Position numbers and translations under genes: made by a program
Assembly (NCBI RefSeq): GCF_021654035.1
Contig: NZ_JAJPDW010000005.1
Location: 62,001 to 126,000, forward strand
Direction of reading: 5' to 3'
Length of the DNA stretch: 64,000 bases
DNA from: Microbacterium aurantiacum
GTDB lineage: Bacteria > Actinomycetota > Actinomycetes > Actinomycetales > Microbacteriaceae
Notes under the pieces: generated by a model
What the model was told of the DNA's origin: nothing
Databases searched by the model: none
What the model saw: only the letters and a program-made list of their open reading frames with translations
Part shown: positions 8,157 through 16,296 of the stretch, in pieces
Numbering within the stretch: the first letter of the stretch is position 1
How the letters are laid out: each line of letters opens with the position of its first letter

Positions 8157-9134
8157 ATGCGAGCACTCATGCACCACACCTTCGGAGAACCTGCCGACGT
8201 CCTGACCCTGGTGGAGCAGGAGACCGACGAGCCGGGCCCCGGAGAAGTCCGGGTCCGTACCGCGTTGGCGGCGATCCACAACCATGATCTGTGGACTGTC
8301 CGCGGCACCTACGGGTATCGGCCGGAACTTCCGGCCCGATCGGGGACGGAGGCGGTCGGGGTGATCGACGCCGTCGGTCCCGACGTCCAGGGGCTTCGCG
8401 TCGGCCAGCGGGTGTCCTCCGCCGGAGCGTTCGGCGTGTGGGCGGAGTCGTTCATCGCCCGTGCCGCAGCGCTCGTCCCCGTTCCGGACGAGGTGTCCGA
8501 CGAGACCGCGGCGCAGTGGATCTCGATGCCGTTCAGCGCGCTCAGTCTCGTCAATTCCCTCGGCGCGGAGGAGGGCGATTGGATCGTCCAGAACGCCGCC
8601 AACGGCGCGGTCGGACGGCTGGTCGTCCCCTTCGCGGCGGCCCGCGGTATCCGTGTCCTCGGCCTCGTCCGCCGATCCGCCGCCGTCGATGAGCTGACTG
8701 CGGCCGGAATCGCAGATGTCGTCGCCACAGATTCCGCCGACTGGCAGCAACGGGCGGCCGAGATCATCGGCGGCGCGACGGCGCGGTCCGCAGTGGATTC
8801 GGTCGGCGGTCAGGCGGCGGAAGACCTGGTCTCGCTCCTGAGCGACGCGGGGACCCTCGTCGTCTTCGGGTCCATGGGTGAGCCGAATCTGTCCCTCCCC
8901 ACCGGCGACATCATCTTCCGGCAGCTCACGGTGCGCGGTTTCTGGGGCAGCCGGGTCAGCAAGGACATGGACGCCGCCACGAGGACGCGTCTGATGGGCG
9001 AACTCGTCACCCGGATCTCCTCGGGTGAGGTGTCGCTGCCCGTGGAGGAGATCTTCCCCGCCGCGGAGATCGCCGACGCTGTCCGCGCCAACGCGCGGGC
9101 GGGCCGCGCGGGGAAGGTCCTGCTGCGGTTCTGA
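8157..9134 (+). CDS. Zinc-independent MDR-family NAD(P)H:quinone oxidoreductase
   Basis: 325 aa medium-chain dehydrogenase/reductase. The GroES-like N-terminal half contains IHNHDLWTVRGTYGYRPELPAR, and a cofactor-binding half follows with NAANGAVGRLVVPFAAARGI (the AxxGxxG motif). The zinc-ligand cysteines of alcohol dehydrogenases are missing, as in quinone oxidoreductases and enoyl reductases (QOR/MECR groups). The C-terminal SGEVSLPVEEIFPAAEIADA segment is also typical. ATG 8157 is used; ATG 8169 would shorten it by four residues. Substrate unknown. Confidence 0.85.
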   Translation: MRALMHHTFGEPADVLTLVEQETDEPGPGEVRVRTALAAIHNHDLWTVRGTYGYRPELPARSGTEAVGVIDAVGPDVQGLRVGQRVSSAGAFGVWAESFIARAAALVPVPDEVSDETAAQWISMPFSALSLVNSLGAEEGDWIVQNAANGAVGRLVVPFAAARGIRVLGLVRRSAAVDELTAAGIADVVATDSADWQQRAAEIIGGATARSAVDSVGGQAAEDLVSLLSDAGTLVVFGSMGEPNLSLPTGDIIFRQLTVRGFWGSRVSKDMDAATRTRLMGELVTRISSGEVSLPVEEIFPAAEIADAVRANARAGRAGKVLLRF

Positions 9135-9146
9135 CCCGAAGGTCAG
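9131..9146. terminator. Small hairpin between convergent genes
   Basis: CTGACC-CGAA-GGTCAG, a 6-bp stem with a tetraloop covering both convergent stop codons. Too short to be confident; it may act on both strands. Confidence 0.3.
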
Positions 9147-9682
9147 GACACGCGCTGGGCGTGCAGCGCGCTCTGGCCCTGCCACCCGTTCAGTTCGAGG
9201 TAGAGGGTGTTTTCGACGCGGGAGACCGAGACGACGGTGCGTCGCTCGAGCGCCTCTGTCGCTCGGTCGATGAATCCGGGGTCGAAACTGTGCAGCGAGA
9301 TCTCCTCGCTCCGATGGATGCGCTTGCCCGACCAGGGGGCGGCGACCTTGGCGGGATCCCGGTGGGTGTAGACCGCGACCCGCGGCGAACGCAGGGATCC
9401 GTCGTGCAGACGGGCCGCATCGGGGGCTCCCACTTCGACCCAGATCACGAGAGCCCCGGTCGCGTCCTTCGCGTACACCGCCGGCTCACCCGCAGCGGAG
9501 ATCCCGTCGCTGAAGACGATGCCGTCGGTGTATTCGAGGCAGTAGGCCAGCAAGCGCGTGAGCATGAAGGCGCCCGTCTCGGAGGGATGTCGCGCGACGC
9601 GCAGCGCCAGGTCCTCATAGATCCCGCGATCGACGTCGGCCAGGGTGACCTGGAAGGAGTACATCGTCGCGCCGGCGGCCAT
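9143..9682 (-). CDS. YaeQ family protein
   Basis: 179 aa. The whole length matches the YaeQ family, a PD-(D/E)XK-nuclease-like fold of unclear function: TMYSFQVTLADVDRGIYEDL at the start, then SETGAFMLTRLLAYCLEY, FSDGISAAGEPAVYAKD and WVEVGAPDAARLHDGSLR. The acidic and lysine positions expected for the fold are present in the D-x(n)-W-V-E-V-G region. The ATG at 9682 is supported by TATGCT 8 nt upstream. It is the third gene of a same-strand run behind hisN and a lipoprotein but may have its own promoter. Confidence 0.9.
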   Translation of the reverse strand: MAAGATMYSFQVTLADVDRGIYEDLALRVARHPSETGAFMLTRLLAYCLEYTDGIVFSDGISAAGEPAVYAKDATGALVIWVEVGAPDAARLHDGSLRSPRVAVYTHRDPAKVAAPWSGKRIHRSEEISLHSFDPGFIDRATEALERRTVVSVSRVENTLYLELNGWQGQSALHAQRVS

Positions 9683-9690
9683 GGAGATCG

Positions 9691-9696
9691 AGCATA
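9691..9696 (-). promoter_or_regulatory. Leaderless-type -10 (TATGCT) for yaeQ-like gene
   Basis: Ends 8 nt before the ATG at 9682, in the short gap after the upstream lipoprotein gene. Confidence 0.45.
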
Positions 9697-9724
9697 GGCG
9701 ATGCGCGACGCCTGTCGCGGCGGC

Positions 9725-10315
9725 TCAGGATGCCGGAGGGGGCCATTCGATGAGGACGAGTCCCTGCTTCGTGTCCGCAACGGTGACCCAGCCGTCCCCG
9801 AACAAATAGGTGATGCCGTAACCGTTCTCGTCCGGGGCGATGATCGTCTCGGGGTTCTCGGTGACGTAGACGCCTTCTGCCGCTTCCTCCCGGATCCAGC
9901 CCTGCCCCACCAGCTCGGTCTGCGCGGATCTGGTGGCCTGCTCGTCGATGGGCGACCAGCCGAAGATCTGCAGGTTGTCGCTGGCGGGTGCGTCGAAGTC
10001 CGCCCACATGCAACGGAGTCCGTCCTCGAGCTCTGTCGATCCGACGTAGAAGGGTTCCTCACGCGAGGTCCAGCCGATCCGCTCGAACTCGGTGACGATC
10101 GAAGTGGCGATGATGGTCTCGCAGGTGGGGTCGACCTCTGCGTCGGCTCCCGGTTCCACGGACTGCTCCGGTTCGGGCTCGGCGATCGCCGGAGCCGACG
10201 CGGACGGGGTCGGCTGTGCTGAGGGCTCCGGCTCCTGGGGCGCGCACGATGTCGCGGCCAGGGCGAGGGGAAGAGCGAGGAGCGCGGCGGTCCAGCGGAC
10301 GCGAGGCGGGATCAT
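9725..10315 (-). CDS. Hypothetical lipoprotein
   Basis: 196 aa. The signal peptide ends in a lipobox (LAATSC, Cys24), followed by a Pro/Glu/Ser/Ala-rich linker of about 40 residues and a globular domain of about 130 residues. Landmarks of the domain are a Cys near its start (DPTCETI), a C-x-W motif (RCMWADF) and a later GW (VGQGWIREE). The same landmarks in the same order occur in the lipoprotein at 50184-50771, suggesting paralogues. It lies 33 bp downstream of hisN on the same strand. No function can be assigned. Confidence 0.8.
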   Translation of the reverse strand: MIPPRVRWTAALLALPLALAATSCAPQEPEPSAQPTPSASAPAIAEPEPEQSVEPGADAEVDPTCETIIATSIVTEFERIGWTSREEPFYVGSTELEDGLRCMWADFDAPASDNLQIFGWSPIDEQATRSAQTELVGQGWIREEAAEGVYVTENPETIIAPDENGYGITYLFGDGWVTVADTKQGLVLIEWPPPAS

Positions 10316-10348
10316 GGGGGAGTCTCCGGCGGGGATTGTCGGAAGTGG

Positions 10349-11176
10349 TCAGGGTCTGTGGAGCAGGTCGAGGAACGACGCGTGGAGGATGCCGTTGGTG
10401 GCGAGGACGGAGCGGGCGGCGAGATCGTCCTCTCCGTCGAAGGAGGTCACCCGTCCACCGGCTTCCCGGATGATCGGGACGTGCGCGGCGATGTCGTACT
10501 CCTTGACGCCGAACTCGGCGACGAGTTCGAGGCGGCCCTCGGCCAGGAGCATGAAGGGCCATGCGTCGCCGTACCCTCGGTCACGCCACACCGCTCGCGT
10601 GAGGCGGTGGAGCTCCGCCTCCCTGCCGGCGTCGCGCCACTGGCCGATGCTCTGGAAGCTGACGCTCGACGTCGCGATGTCGTCCACGCTCGACACGCGC
10701 AGGGCGCGCTCTCGTCCGTCCGCGGAACGCGTCCACGCGCCGAGGCCCGTGGCGCCCCACCAGCGTCGCCCGAGCGCGGGCTGGCTCACCACGCCGACCC
10801 GGGGGACGCCGTCCACGGCGAGGGCGATGAGCGTCGCCCACATCGGGATGCCCTTCAGATAGTTCGCCGTCCCGTCGATGGGGTCGATGATCCATCGACG
10901 CTCGCTCGAGCCCGTCGTGCCGTACTCCTCGCCGAAGATCCCGTCACCGGGCCGCCCGGCTTCGATCCGCTCCCGCAGCGCGCGCTCGGTGGCGAGGTCG
11001 GCCTCCGTGACGTGGCTGCTGTCGGCTTTCGTGCTCACCTCGAGGTCGGGAGCGTCGAACCGCGTCATCGACACCGCGTCCGCGGCATCCGCCAGCGCAA
11101 GCGCGAACGCGAGATCGGCGGTCAGGTCCCCGGAGAACTCCGCGTCGAAGGAGGAGGGCGGGGGAGCAGACGTCAC
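10349..11176 (-). CDS. hisN: Histidinol-phosphatase / inositol monophosphatase family enzyme
   Basis: 275 aa Mg-dependent phosphatase. The metal-binding motifs of the IMPase fold are present: GIFGEEYG, then WIIDPIDGTANYLKGIP, then the third site in VKEYDIAAH. The sequence around PMWATLIALAVDGVPRVGVV is closest to the HisN-type histidinol-phosphate phosphatases used in actinobacterial histidine synthesis; an inositol or sugar phosphate substrate cannot be excluded. The start is GTG 11176, where family similarity begins, with TATCCT 6 nt upstream. A longer in-frame extension would run through the promoter region of tRNA-Lys and is unlikely. Confidence 0.82.
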   Translation of the reverse strand: MTSAPPPSSFDAEFSGDLTADLAFALALADAADAVSMTRFDAPDLEVSTKADSSHVTEADLATERALRERIEAGRPGDGIFGEEYGTTGSSERRWIIDPIDGTANYLKGIPMWATLIALAVDGVPRVGVVSQPALGRRWWGATGLGAWTRSADGRERALRVSSVDDIATSSVSFQSIGQWRDAGREAELHRLTRAVWRDRGYGDAWPFMLLAEGRLELVAEFGVKEYDIAAHVPIIREAGGRVTSFDGEDDLAARSVLATNGILHASFLDLLHRP

Positions 11177-11182
11177 CGCTTC

Positions 11183-11188
11183 AGGATA
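11183..11188 (-). promoter_or_regulatory. Leaderless-type -10 (TATCCT) for hisN
   Basis: Near-consensus hexamer with a 6-nt spacer to GTG 11176. It favours this GTG over upstream in-frame starts. Confidence 0.5.
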
Positions 11189-11280
11189 CCCGCGGACTCG
11201 GTGCTCGATTTCCGCGTGACGGGATCGTGATGCTAGTGTTGACCCTCGGTTCGAGACGTCGGTTTTCCGATCGGATCCAC

Positions 11281-11356
11281 GCACCTCTAGCTCAATCGGC
11301 AGAGCAACTGACTCTTAATCAGTGGGTTCAGGGTTCAAGTCCCTGGGGGTGCACCA
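11281..11356 (+). tRNA. tRNA-Lys (anticodon CTT)
   Basis: 76 nt including an encoded CCA. The acceptor stem GCACCTC pairs with GGGGTGC (one G-T). The anticodon arm is ACTGA-CTCTTAA-TCAGT with anticodon CTT, reading AAG. The T arm is CAGGG-TTCAAGT-CCCTG. A possible -10 (TAGTGT, 11234-11239) lies upstream. Confidence 0.96.
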
Positions 11357-11367
11357 CACACGGGAAG

Positions 11368-11403
11368 GGCACGAGGGCTTCGCTTCGGCGAGGCCCTCGT
11401 GTC
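11368..11403 (+). terminator. Terminator after tRNA-Lys
   Basis: Stem GGCACGAGGGC / GCCCTCGTGTC, with a smaller inner CGC-TTCG-GCG hairpin, 11 nt after the tRNA. There is no clear T-run after it. Confidence 0.55.
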
Positions 11404-11416
11404 GTCTCCGGGCGGG

Positions 11417-11422
11417 TACGGT
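11417..11422 (+). promoter_or_regulatory. Leaderless-type -10 (TACGGT) for the hydrolase at 11430
   Basis: Spacer of 7 nt to the GTG. Located directly after the tRNA-Lys hairpin. Confidence 0.4.
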
Positions 11423-11429
11423 TGCTTCG

Positions 11430-12353
11430 GTGAGCATCCACGACACTCGGACCCACCGTCATCGCACGGTCGAGGTCGCCGTTCCCGGCGGTACGCTCAC
11501 CGTCGCGGTGTGGGATCCGGTAGACGACCTGGTCGATGCGCCCACGGCGTTGCTCGTCCACGGGATCACCGCGTCTCACCTCGCGTGGTCGTTCGTCGTC
11601 TCCCAGCTCCCGGGTGTCCGGCTCGTCGCACCGGACCTGCGCGGCCGCGGTCGGAGCGAGCACGTCGACGGACGCGCGGGGATGGCCGTGCACGCGGACG
11701 ACCTCGCCCTCGTCCTGGATGCCTTGGACATCGACCGGGTGCCGGTGATTGCGCACTCGATGGGCGCCTTCGTCGCCGTCGTGCTCGCGCACCGGCACGC
11801 GGACCGGGTGTCGCGTCTCGTCCTCATCGACGGGGGGCTCCCGCTGGATCTGCCCCGGGACGCCGATCCGGACGCCCTCGTCTCCGGTCTCCTCGGGCCC
11901 ACGGCGGCGCGCTTGTCGATGCGCTTCGCGGACGATGAGGAGTACCTGGCGTTCTGGCGCGGTCATCCCGCGTTCTGCGGTCACTGGTCGGAGGAACTCG
12001 AGCGCTACCTCCGATACGACCTCGTCGATGACGGTCACGGGGCTCTCCGCCCGGTGACGAGCTATCGCGTGATGATCGAGGACACGTTGGACAGCAACAT
12101 GGGGGAGGCTGTGCCCGCCGCCCTCGCCGCCCTCCGCCACCCGACCACTCTGTTGACGGCCCCGCGCGGGTATCGGGACGAGCCCCCGGGCCTCTACGCC
12201 CCCGGGTACCTCAGTCGTCTTCTGGCGCACTACCCGGGGATCGCGCACACCGCGGTCCTCGGGGTCAACCACTACACGATCATCATGGCGCCCGCCGGCG
12301 CACGCGTGGTGGGATCGGTCGCCCAGGCGATCACGCGGATGTCCGAACGGTAG
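11430..12353 (+). CDS. Alpha/beta-fold hydrolase
   Basis: 307 aa. The oxyanion-hole motif is LLVHGITASHL, the nucleophile elbow is AHSMGA (Ser110, with Ala in place of the usual first Gly of G-x-S-x-G), and the likely catalytic His is in GVNHYTI near residue 284. LVAPDLRGRGRSE is the usual strand-4 turn. A cap domain probably lies around residues 150-220 (RFADDEEYLAFWRGHPAF). Substrate unknown; esterase, lactonase or dienelactone-type activity are all possible. GTG 11430 is chosen because TACGGT precedes it and homology begins shortly after. Confidence 0.85.
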   Translation: MSIHDTRTHRHRTVEVAVPGGTLTVAVWDPVDDLVDAPTALLVHGITASHLAWSFVVSQLPGVRLVAPDLRGRGRSEHVDGRAGMAVHADDLALVLDALDIDRVPVIAHSMGAFVAVVLAHRHADRVSRLVLIDGGLPLDLPRDADPDALVSGLLGPTAARLSMRFADDEEYLAFWRGHPAFCGHWSEELERYLRYDLVDDGHGALRPVTSYRVMIEDTLDSNMGEAVPAALAALRHPTTLLTAPRGYRDEPPGLYAPGYLSRLLAHYPGIAHTAVLGVNHYTIIMAPAGARVVGSVAQAITRMSER

Positions 12354-12367
12354 ACCCCGCCGCCCGG

Positions 12368-13153
12368 TCAGGACCGCGCTGCGGCGATCCGGGTGGTCAG
12401 CTGATGAGCATGCGCGAGGAGGGTCCGGCCGAGTTCGGGAAGGCGATCCGGACCGAAGCGGAACTGCACGCCGGTCAGACTCAGCGCCCACTGCGGCTGG
12501 CCGTCTCGGTTGAACACCGCCGCTCCGAGGCCGAAGCTTCCTTCCACGATGAGCCCCGGGTTCACGGCGTATCCGCGCAGCTGGGTCTCGCGAACGCGCC
12601 GGCGGACATCGTGCGGCGCATGGGCAGCGCCCCAGCGGTCAGGCAGCTCCGGATGCCGGTCGAGATAGTCGTCCATATCGTGAGCCGGCAGGAAGGAGAG
12701 GATCGCGAGCCCCGCGGAGGCGACGCCGAGAGGGAATCGAATCCCTTCCGACAGCACGAAGGAGCGGATCGGGAAGCTGCCCTCCTCCCGGAGCAGGCAC
12801 ACCGTCTCGTCGCCCCGTCTGACTGAGAGGAAGGCACTCTCCTCGGTGCGGACAGCGAGGGACCGCACGATGTCGCGGGCCACCGCGGTCACGTCATACC
12901 GTGCGGCGGCCGCGGCGCCCATGAGGTAGAGCTCGGGGCCGGGGGTCCATGTGCCACGGGCTTCGTCTTGATCGACGAGCCCCTCCTTCCGAAGCGCCGA
13001 GAGGAGACGGTGCGTCGTCGGACGGGTGAGGGCCGACTGCCGCGCGAGTGCGGAGACCGTGAGCCCTTCCACCCCCGCCGCGGACACCAGACGAAGGAGG
13101 AGGGCCGCGCGCGCGATCGCCTGCGCACCGGGGATCGCGCGAGGAGTGTCCAC
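12368..13153 (-). CDS. IclR family transcriptional regulator
   Basis: 261 aa. The N-terminal winged helix-turn-helix spans about residues 10-65 (AQAIARAALLLRLVSAAG, then SALARQSALTRPTTHRLLSAL). The C-terminal effector-binding IclR domain follows (SVRRGDETVCLLREEG, FPLGVASAGLAILSFLP, LSLTGVQFRFG). It is divergent from the CoA-transferase/thiolase genes, so it very likely controls them. The start at GTG 13153 is supported by TAGCGT 7 nt upstream. A second in-frame GTG at 13183 lies in the duplicate of the same 11-bp repeat, so the choice carries some doubt. Confidence 0.86.
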   Translation of the reverse strand: MDTPRAIPGAQAIARAALLLRLVSAAGVEGLTVSALARQSALTRPTTHRLLSALRKEGLVDQDEARGTWTPGPELYLMGAAAAARYDVTAVARDIVRSLAVRTEESAFLSVRRGDETVCLLREEGSFPIRSFVLSEGIRFPLGVASAGLAILSFLPAHDMDDYLDRHPELPDRWGAAHAPHDVRRRVRETQLRGYAVNPGLIVEGSFGLGAAVFNRDGQPQWALSLTGVQFRFGPDRLPELGRTLLAHAHQLTTRIAAARS

Positions 13154-13187
13154 ATCGTGGACGCTAGACGACCAGATGTCCACATCG
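13147..13187. promoter_or_regulatory. Putative IclR-family operator: two TGTCCACATCG repeats
   Basis: TGTCCACATCG occurs at 13147-13157 and again at 13177-13187, exactly 30 bp apart (about three helical turns). The first copy is part of a perfect palindrome GTCCAC-ATC-GTGGAC (13148-13162). The region holds the putative -10 box (TAGCGT, 13161-13166, minus strand) and start codon of the regulator and lies upstream of the CoA-transferase genes, as expected for autoregulation plus control of the divergent operon. Confidence 0.5.
13161..13166 (-). promoter_or_regulatory. Leaderless-type -10 (TAGCGT) for the iclR-type gene
   Basis: Spacer of 7 nt to GTG 13153; lies between the two operator repeats. 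Confidence 0.45.
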
Positions 13188-13279
13188 CAAGCGTCCGGTC
13201 GCCGTGCAGCCCGTCGCGGACGACGATGGTCGAGGAGGCGCCGGCGCGGCGTCCTTTTCGGATCGAAGGAGCTTCTCGC

Positions 13280-14059
13280 GTGATCGACAAGACTTGGGAA
13301 TCGGCAGCGTCCGCTGTCGCCGACATCCCCGACGGCGCGTCCCTCGCGGTCGGCGGATTCGGCTTGTCCGGCAACCCGATGTCCCTCATCGAAGCGGTGC
13401 ACGAGCGCGGAGTGCGCGAGCTCGCGATCGTGTCGAACAACTGCGGTGTCGACGATTGGGGTCTCGGCATCCTGCTGAAGGACCGCCGCATTCGGAAGAT
13501 GACGTCGTCCTACGTGGGGGAGAACAAGGAGTTCGAGCGTCAGTTCCTGTCCGGGGAACTCGAGCTCGAGTTGACGCCCCAGGGCACTCTCGCGGAGAAG
13601 CTCCGGGCCGGGGGATCGGGGATCGCCGCCTTCTACACCCAGACCGGGGTCGGCACCCAGGTCGCCGAGGGCGGACTGCCCCGCCGCTACGACGGCGCGG
13701 GCGGCGTTGCCGTCGCCTCCCCGGCGAAGGACGTCCGCTCCTTCGCCCCCGACGGAATCCCTCGTGAGTACGTGCTGGAGGAGGCGATCGTGACGGACTA
13801 CGCGCTGGTCCACGCTCTCCGCGGAGATCGTCACGGCAACCTCGTGTTCCGCAAGGCGGCCCGGAACTTCAATCCGCTCGCCGCGATGGCCGGCCGCGTG
13901 TGCATCGTGCAGGTCGAGGAACTGGTGGAGCCGGGGGAGATCGACCCCGACACCGTGCACCTCCCCGGCGTGTACGTCCACCGGATCGTCGAGGTGGGGT
14001 CGGCGATCGAGAAGCGCATCGAGAGGCGCACCGTCGCCGTCGACGGAGAGGGGAACTGA
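13280..14059 (+). CDS. scoA: 3-oxoacid CoA-transferase subunit A
   Basis: 259 aa alpha subunit of a family I CoA-transferase, which moves CoA from succinyl-CoA (or acyl-CoA) to a 3-oxoacid. Characteristic blocks are [20 protein letters not shown], the [12 protein letters not shown] segment and KAARNFNP near the C-terminus. GTG 13280 has GAAGGA about 9 nt upstream. It is followed 2 bp later by subunit B and then a thiolase, so acetoacetate/ketone-body use (AtoDA-like) is the best reading. Beta-ketoadipate (PcaIJ) is the alternative, but no other pca genes are nearby. Confidence 0.9.
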   Translation: MIDKTWESAASAVADIPDGASLAVGGFGLSGNPMSLIEAVHERGVRELAIVSNNCGVDDWGLGILLKDRRIRKMTSSYVGENKEFERQFLSGELELELTPQGTLAEKLRAGGSGIAAFYTQTGVGTQVAEGGLPRRYDGAGGVAVASPAKDVRSFAPDGIPREYVLEEAIVTDYALVHALRGDRHGNLVFRKAARNFNPLAAMAGRVCIVQVEELVEPGEIDPDTVHLPGVYVHRIVEVGSAIEKRIERRTVAVDGEGN

Positions 14060-14061
14060 GC

Positions 14062-14718
14062 ATGGCACTCACGCGTCAGGAGATGGCTGCCCGTGCCGCC
14101 CGGGAACTGGGCGACGGCTCGTACGTCAACCTCGGCATCGGGCTGCCCACGCTCGTGCCGAACTACGTCCCCGATGGGGTGACGGTGGTGCTGCAGTCTG
14201 AGAACGGCATCCTCGGCGTCGGTCCCTACCCTGGGGAGGACGCGGTGGACCCCGACTTGATCAACGCGGGCAAGGAGACGGTCACGGTCCTGCCCGGCTC
14301 GGCATTCTTCGACTCGGCGATGAGTTTTGGAATGATCCGCGGCGGCAAGATCGACGCGGCGATCCTCGGCGCCATGCAGGTATCGGCGGCCGGCGACCTC
14401 GCCAACTGGATGATCCCCGGGAAGATGGTCAAGGGGCCGGGCGGAGCGATGGATCTCGTGCACGGGGCCGCCAAGGTGATCGTCCTCATGGAACACGTCG
14501 CGAAGGACGGGACCCCGAAGATCGTCCGCGAATGCTCCCTGCCCCTCACCGGTCGCGGCGTCGTCGATCGGATCATCACGGACCTCGCCGTGATCGATGT
14601 GACCGAGACGGGTCTCGTGCTCGTCGAACTCGCGCCCGGCGTGAGCGTCGAAGATGTGCGCGCCGCCACCGAACCCGAATTGACCGTCGCGGTCGTCGAA
14701 GGAGAACAGCAGTCATGA
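14062..14718 (+). CDS. scoB: 3-oxoacid CoA-transferase subunit B
   Basis: 218 aa beta subunit. The catalytic glutamate is in the [10 protein letters not shown] motif that forms the glutamyl-CoA thioester intermediate. GGHID-type conservation appears as [48 protein letters not shown] closes the domain. It starts 2 bp after subunit A and overlaps the thiolase by 4 bp (ATGA), so all three are translated together. Confidence 0.93.
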   Translation: MALTRQEMAARAARELGDGSYVNLGIGLPTLVPNYVPDGVTVVLQSENGILGVGPYPGEDAVDPDLINAGKETVTVLPGSAFFDSAMSFGMIRGGKIDAAILGAMQVSAAGDLANWMIPGKMVKGPGGAMDLVHGAAKVIVLMEHVAKDGTPKIVRECSLPLTGRGVVDRIITDLAVIDVTETGLVLVELAPGVSVEDVRAATEPELTVAVVEGEQQS

Positions 14719-15899
14719 ACAGTCGAGACGTCGTCATCGTCGCCGCCGCCCGGACCCCGCAGGGGCGCCTGAAGGGAGCGCTCTCCTCGCTGAGCTCGAC
14801 GGCGCTCGGCAGCGCCGCGATCCGCGGAGCGCTGGGGAAAGCAGGGCTGGACCCCGAGATCGTCGATGCGGTCCTCGTCGGGCAGGTGCTGCCCGCCGGT
14901 GCGGGGCAGAACCCCGCGCGCCAGGCGGCGATCGGCGCGGGGATCGGGTGGGACGTGCCCGCGGCATCCGTCAACAAGGTCTGCCTCTCCGGTCTCACGG
15001 CCGTCATCGACGCCGCGCGCATGATCCGGCTCGGTGACGCGCGGGTCGTCGTCGCCGCCGGCATGGAGTCGATGTCCCAGGCGCCGCACCTGCTCACGGG
15101 CTCGCGCCAAGGCTGGTCGTACGGGTCCGTGGAGGTCTTGGACCACATGGCCTACGACGGGCTCACCGACGCGTTCGACCGGGAGAGCATGGGCGCGTCG
15201 ACCGAGCGGCACAACCTGCCGCTCGGGATCACGCGCGCCCGTCAGGACGAGATCGCGGCACGCTCGCATGAGCGCGCGGCCGCGGCGACGGCAGCCGGGC
15301 TCTTCGACGCCGAGATGATCGCCGTCGAGATCCCCCAGCGAAAGGGCGACCCGCTCGTCATCCGTGCAGACGAGGGCATCCGCGCCGACACGAATGTGGA
15401 CACGCTTGCCCGGCTGCGCCCGGCTTTCGCGGCGGACGGCACCATCACCGCGGGGAACGCATCGCAGATCTCCGACGGCGCGTCGGCCGTGGTCCTCACC
15501 ACCCGGGCGCATGCGGATGCAGAGGGCTGGCCGATCCTCGCGGCGGTCGGCGCGGTGGGGCAGGTCGCGGGCCCGGACAATTCCCTGCACGCCCAGCCCG
15601 CGCGTGCAATCACCCAGGCTCTCGGTCGCCAGAGGATGACGGCGACGGACCTGGACATCGTGGAGATCAACGAGGCGTTCGCCGCGGTTGTGGCGAAGTC
15701 CCAAGACGACCTCGGGATCGACGACGATCGCGTGAACCCCCAAGGGGGAGGGATCGCCCTGGGTCATCCCATCGGCGCCTCGGGGAACCGTCTCGTCGTT
15801 CACGCTGTACACGAGCTCGTGCGCCGCGGTGGCGGCGCCGCCGCCGTCGCGCTGTGCGGAGGCGGGGGTCAGGGGGACGCGCTGATCTTGACCCGGTGA
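14715..15899 (+). CDS. Acetyl-CoA acetyltransferase (thiolase)
   Basis: 394 aa thiolase that reversibly cleaves acetoacetyl-CoA into two acetyl-CoA. Active-site residues are visible: Cys in [12 protein letters not shown], His in [14 protein letters not shown], and the second Cys in [14 protein letters not shown] is also intact. The CLSGL and [14 protein letters not shown] segments resemble biosynthetic acetyl-CoA acetyltransferases of the FadA4/AtoB type more than the beta-ketoadipyl thiolases, which supports acetoacetate metabolism for the operon. Its ATG overlaps the scoB stop. Confidence 0.9.
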   Translation: MNSRDVVIVAAARTPQGRLKGALSSLSSTALGSAAIRGALGKAGLDPEIVDAVLVGQVLPAGAGQNPARQAAIGAGIGWDVPAASVNKVCLSGLTAVIDAARMIRLGDARVVVAAGMESMSQAPHLLTGSRQGWSYGSVEVLDHMAYDGLTDAFDRESMGASTERHNLPLGITRARQDEIAARSHERAAAATAAGLFDAEMIAVEIPQRKGDPLVIRADEGIRADTNVDTLARLRPAFAADGTITAGNASQISDGASAVVLTTRAHADAEGWPILAAVGAVGQVAGPDNSLHAQPARAITQALGRQRMTATDLDIVEINEAFAAVVAKSQDDLGIDDDRVNPQGGGIALGHPIGASGNRLVVHAVHELVRRGGGAAAVALCGGGGQGDALILTR

Positions 15900-15912
15900 G
15901 CCGGGTGGGAAC

Positions 15913-16164
15913 TCAGCGGTGGCGCTTCTCGAACATCTTCTGCGCCTTGCCGCTGACCGGGGAGTCATCCGGCACGATCATTCCCCGGGACGCGCGCCGG
16001 GTGTCGACGATGGTACCGATGGCCAGGGCAAGGCTGATGCCCCAGCTGAGCCACGCCAGAGCAGTGCGCCAGGTGAACGGCTCGTCGCTGCGCAACGAGC
16101 GGAGCAGGGTCATCCCGCCGGTGATCGCGGTGATGATGCCGGTGCCGAAGAGGTACTTGCGCAT
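15913..16164 (-). CDS. Small two-helix membrane protein
   Basis: 83 aa. Hydrophobic segments at about residues 5-21 and 34-53 with basic residues between and after them; the C-terminus is hydrophilic and basic (QKMFEKRHR). No family recognised. The start is supported by TAGCGT 6 nt upstream. Its stop lies 13 bp from that of the convergent thiolase gene. Confidence 0.7.
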   Translation of the reverse strand: MRKYLFGTGIITAITGGMTLLRSLRSDEPFTWRTALAWLSWGISLALAIGTIVDTRRASRGMIVPDDSPVSGKAQKMFEKRHR

Positions 16165-16170
16165 GTCGAC

Positions 16171-16176
16171 ACGCTA
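16171..16176 (-). promoter_or_regulatory. Leaderless-type -10 (TAGCGT) for the 83-aa membrane protein
   Basis: Six-nucleotide spacer (GTCGAC) to the ATG at 16164. Confidence 0.45.
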
Positions 16177-16296
16177 GCGTGCGCGACCATCGACCCGTCG
16201 CCCTTGACAGGGCGGTCGCGAGGCGTCAAGGGCCCGATCGTCCGTGGACCGCGCGATAGCCTGACATCTCCGTCCGCTCGAGTGTCAGGAGCCCGT

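Noticed and set aside
11281-11356. tRNA-Lys, tRNA-Gln or tRNA-Glu as integration sites of mobile DNA
   Set aside because: No integrase, no repeated 3' tRNA fragment and no change in gene content or composition beside any of the three tRNAs.
12368-14068. IclR gene as a 566-aa protein starting at 14068
   Set aside because: The extra 305 residues are the reverse of scoA, low-complexity and unconserved; the helix-turn-helix begins right after GTG 13153, which has its own -10.
13280-15899. pcaIJF (beta-ketoadipate) operon
   Set aside because: An IclR neighbour fits, but no other pca genes are present and the thiolase motifs ([19 protein letters not shown]) look like acetyl-CoA acetyltransferases.
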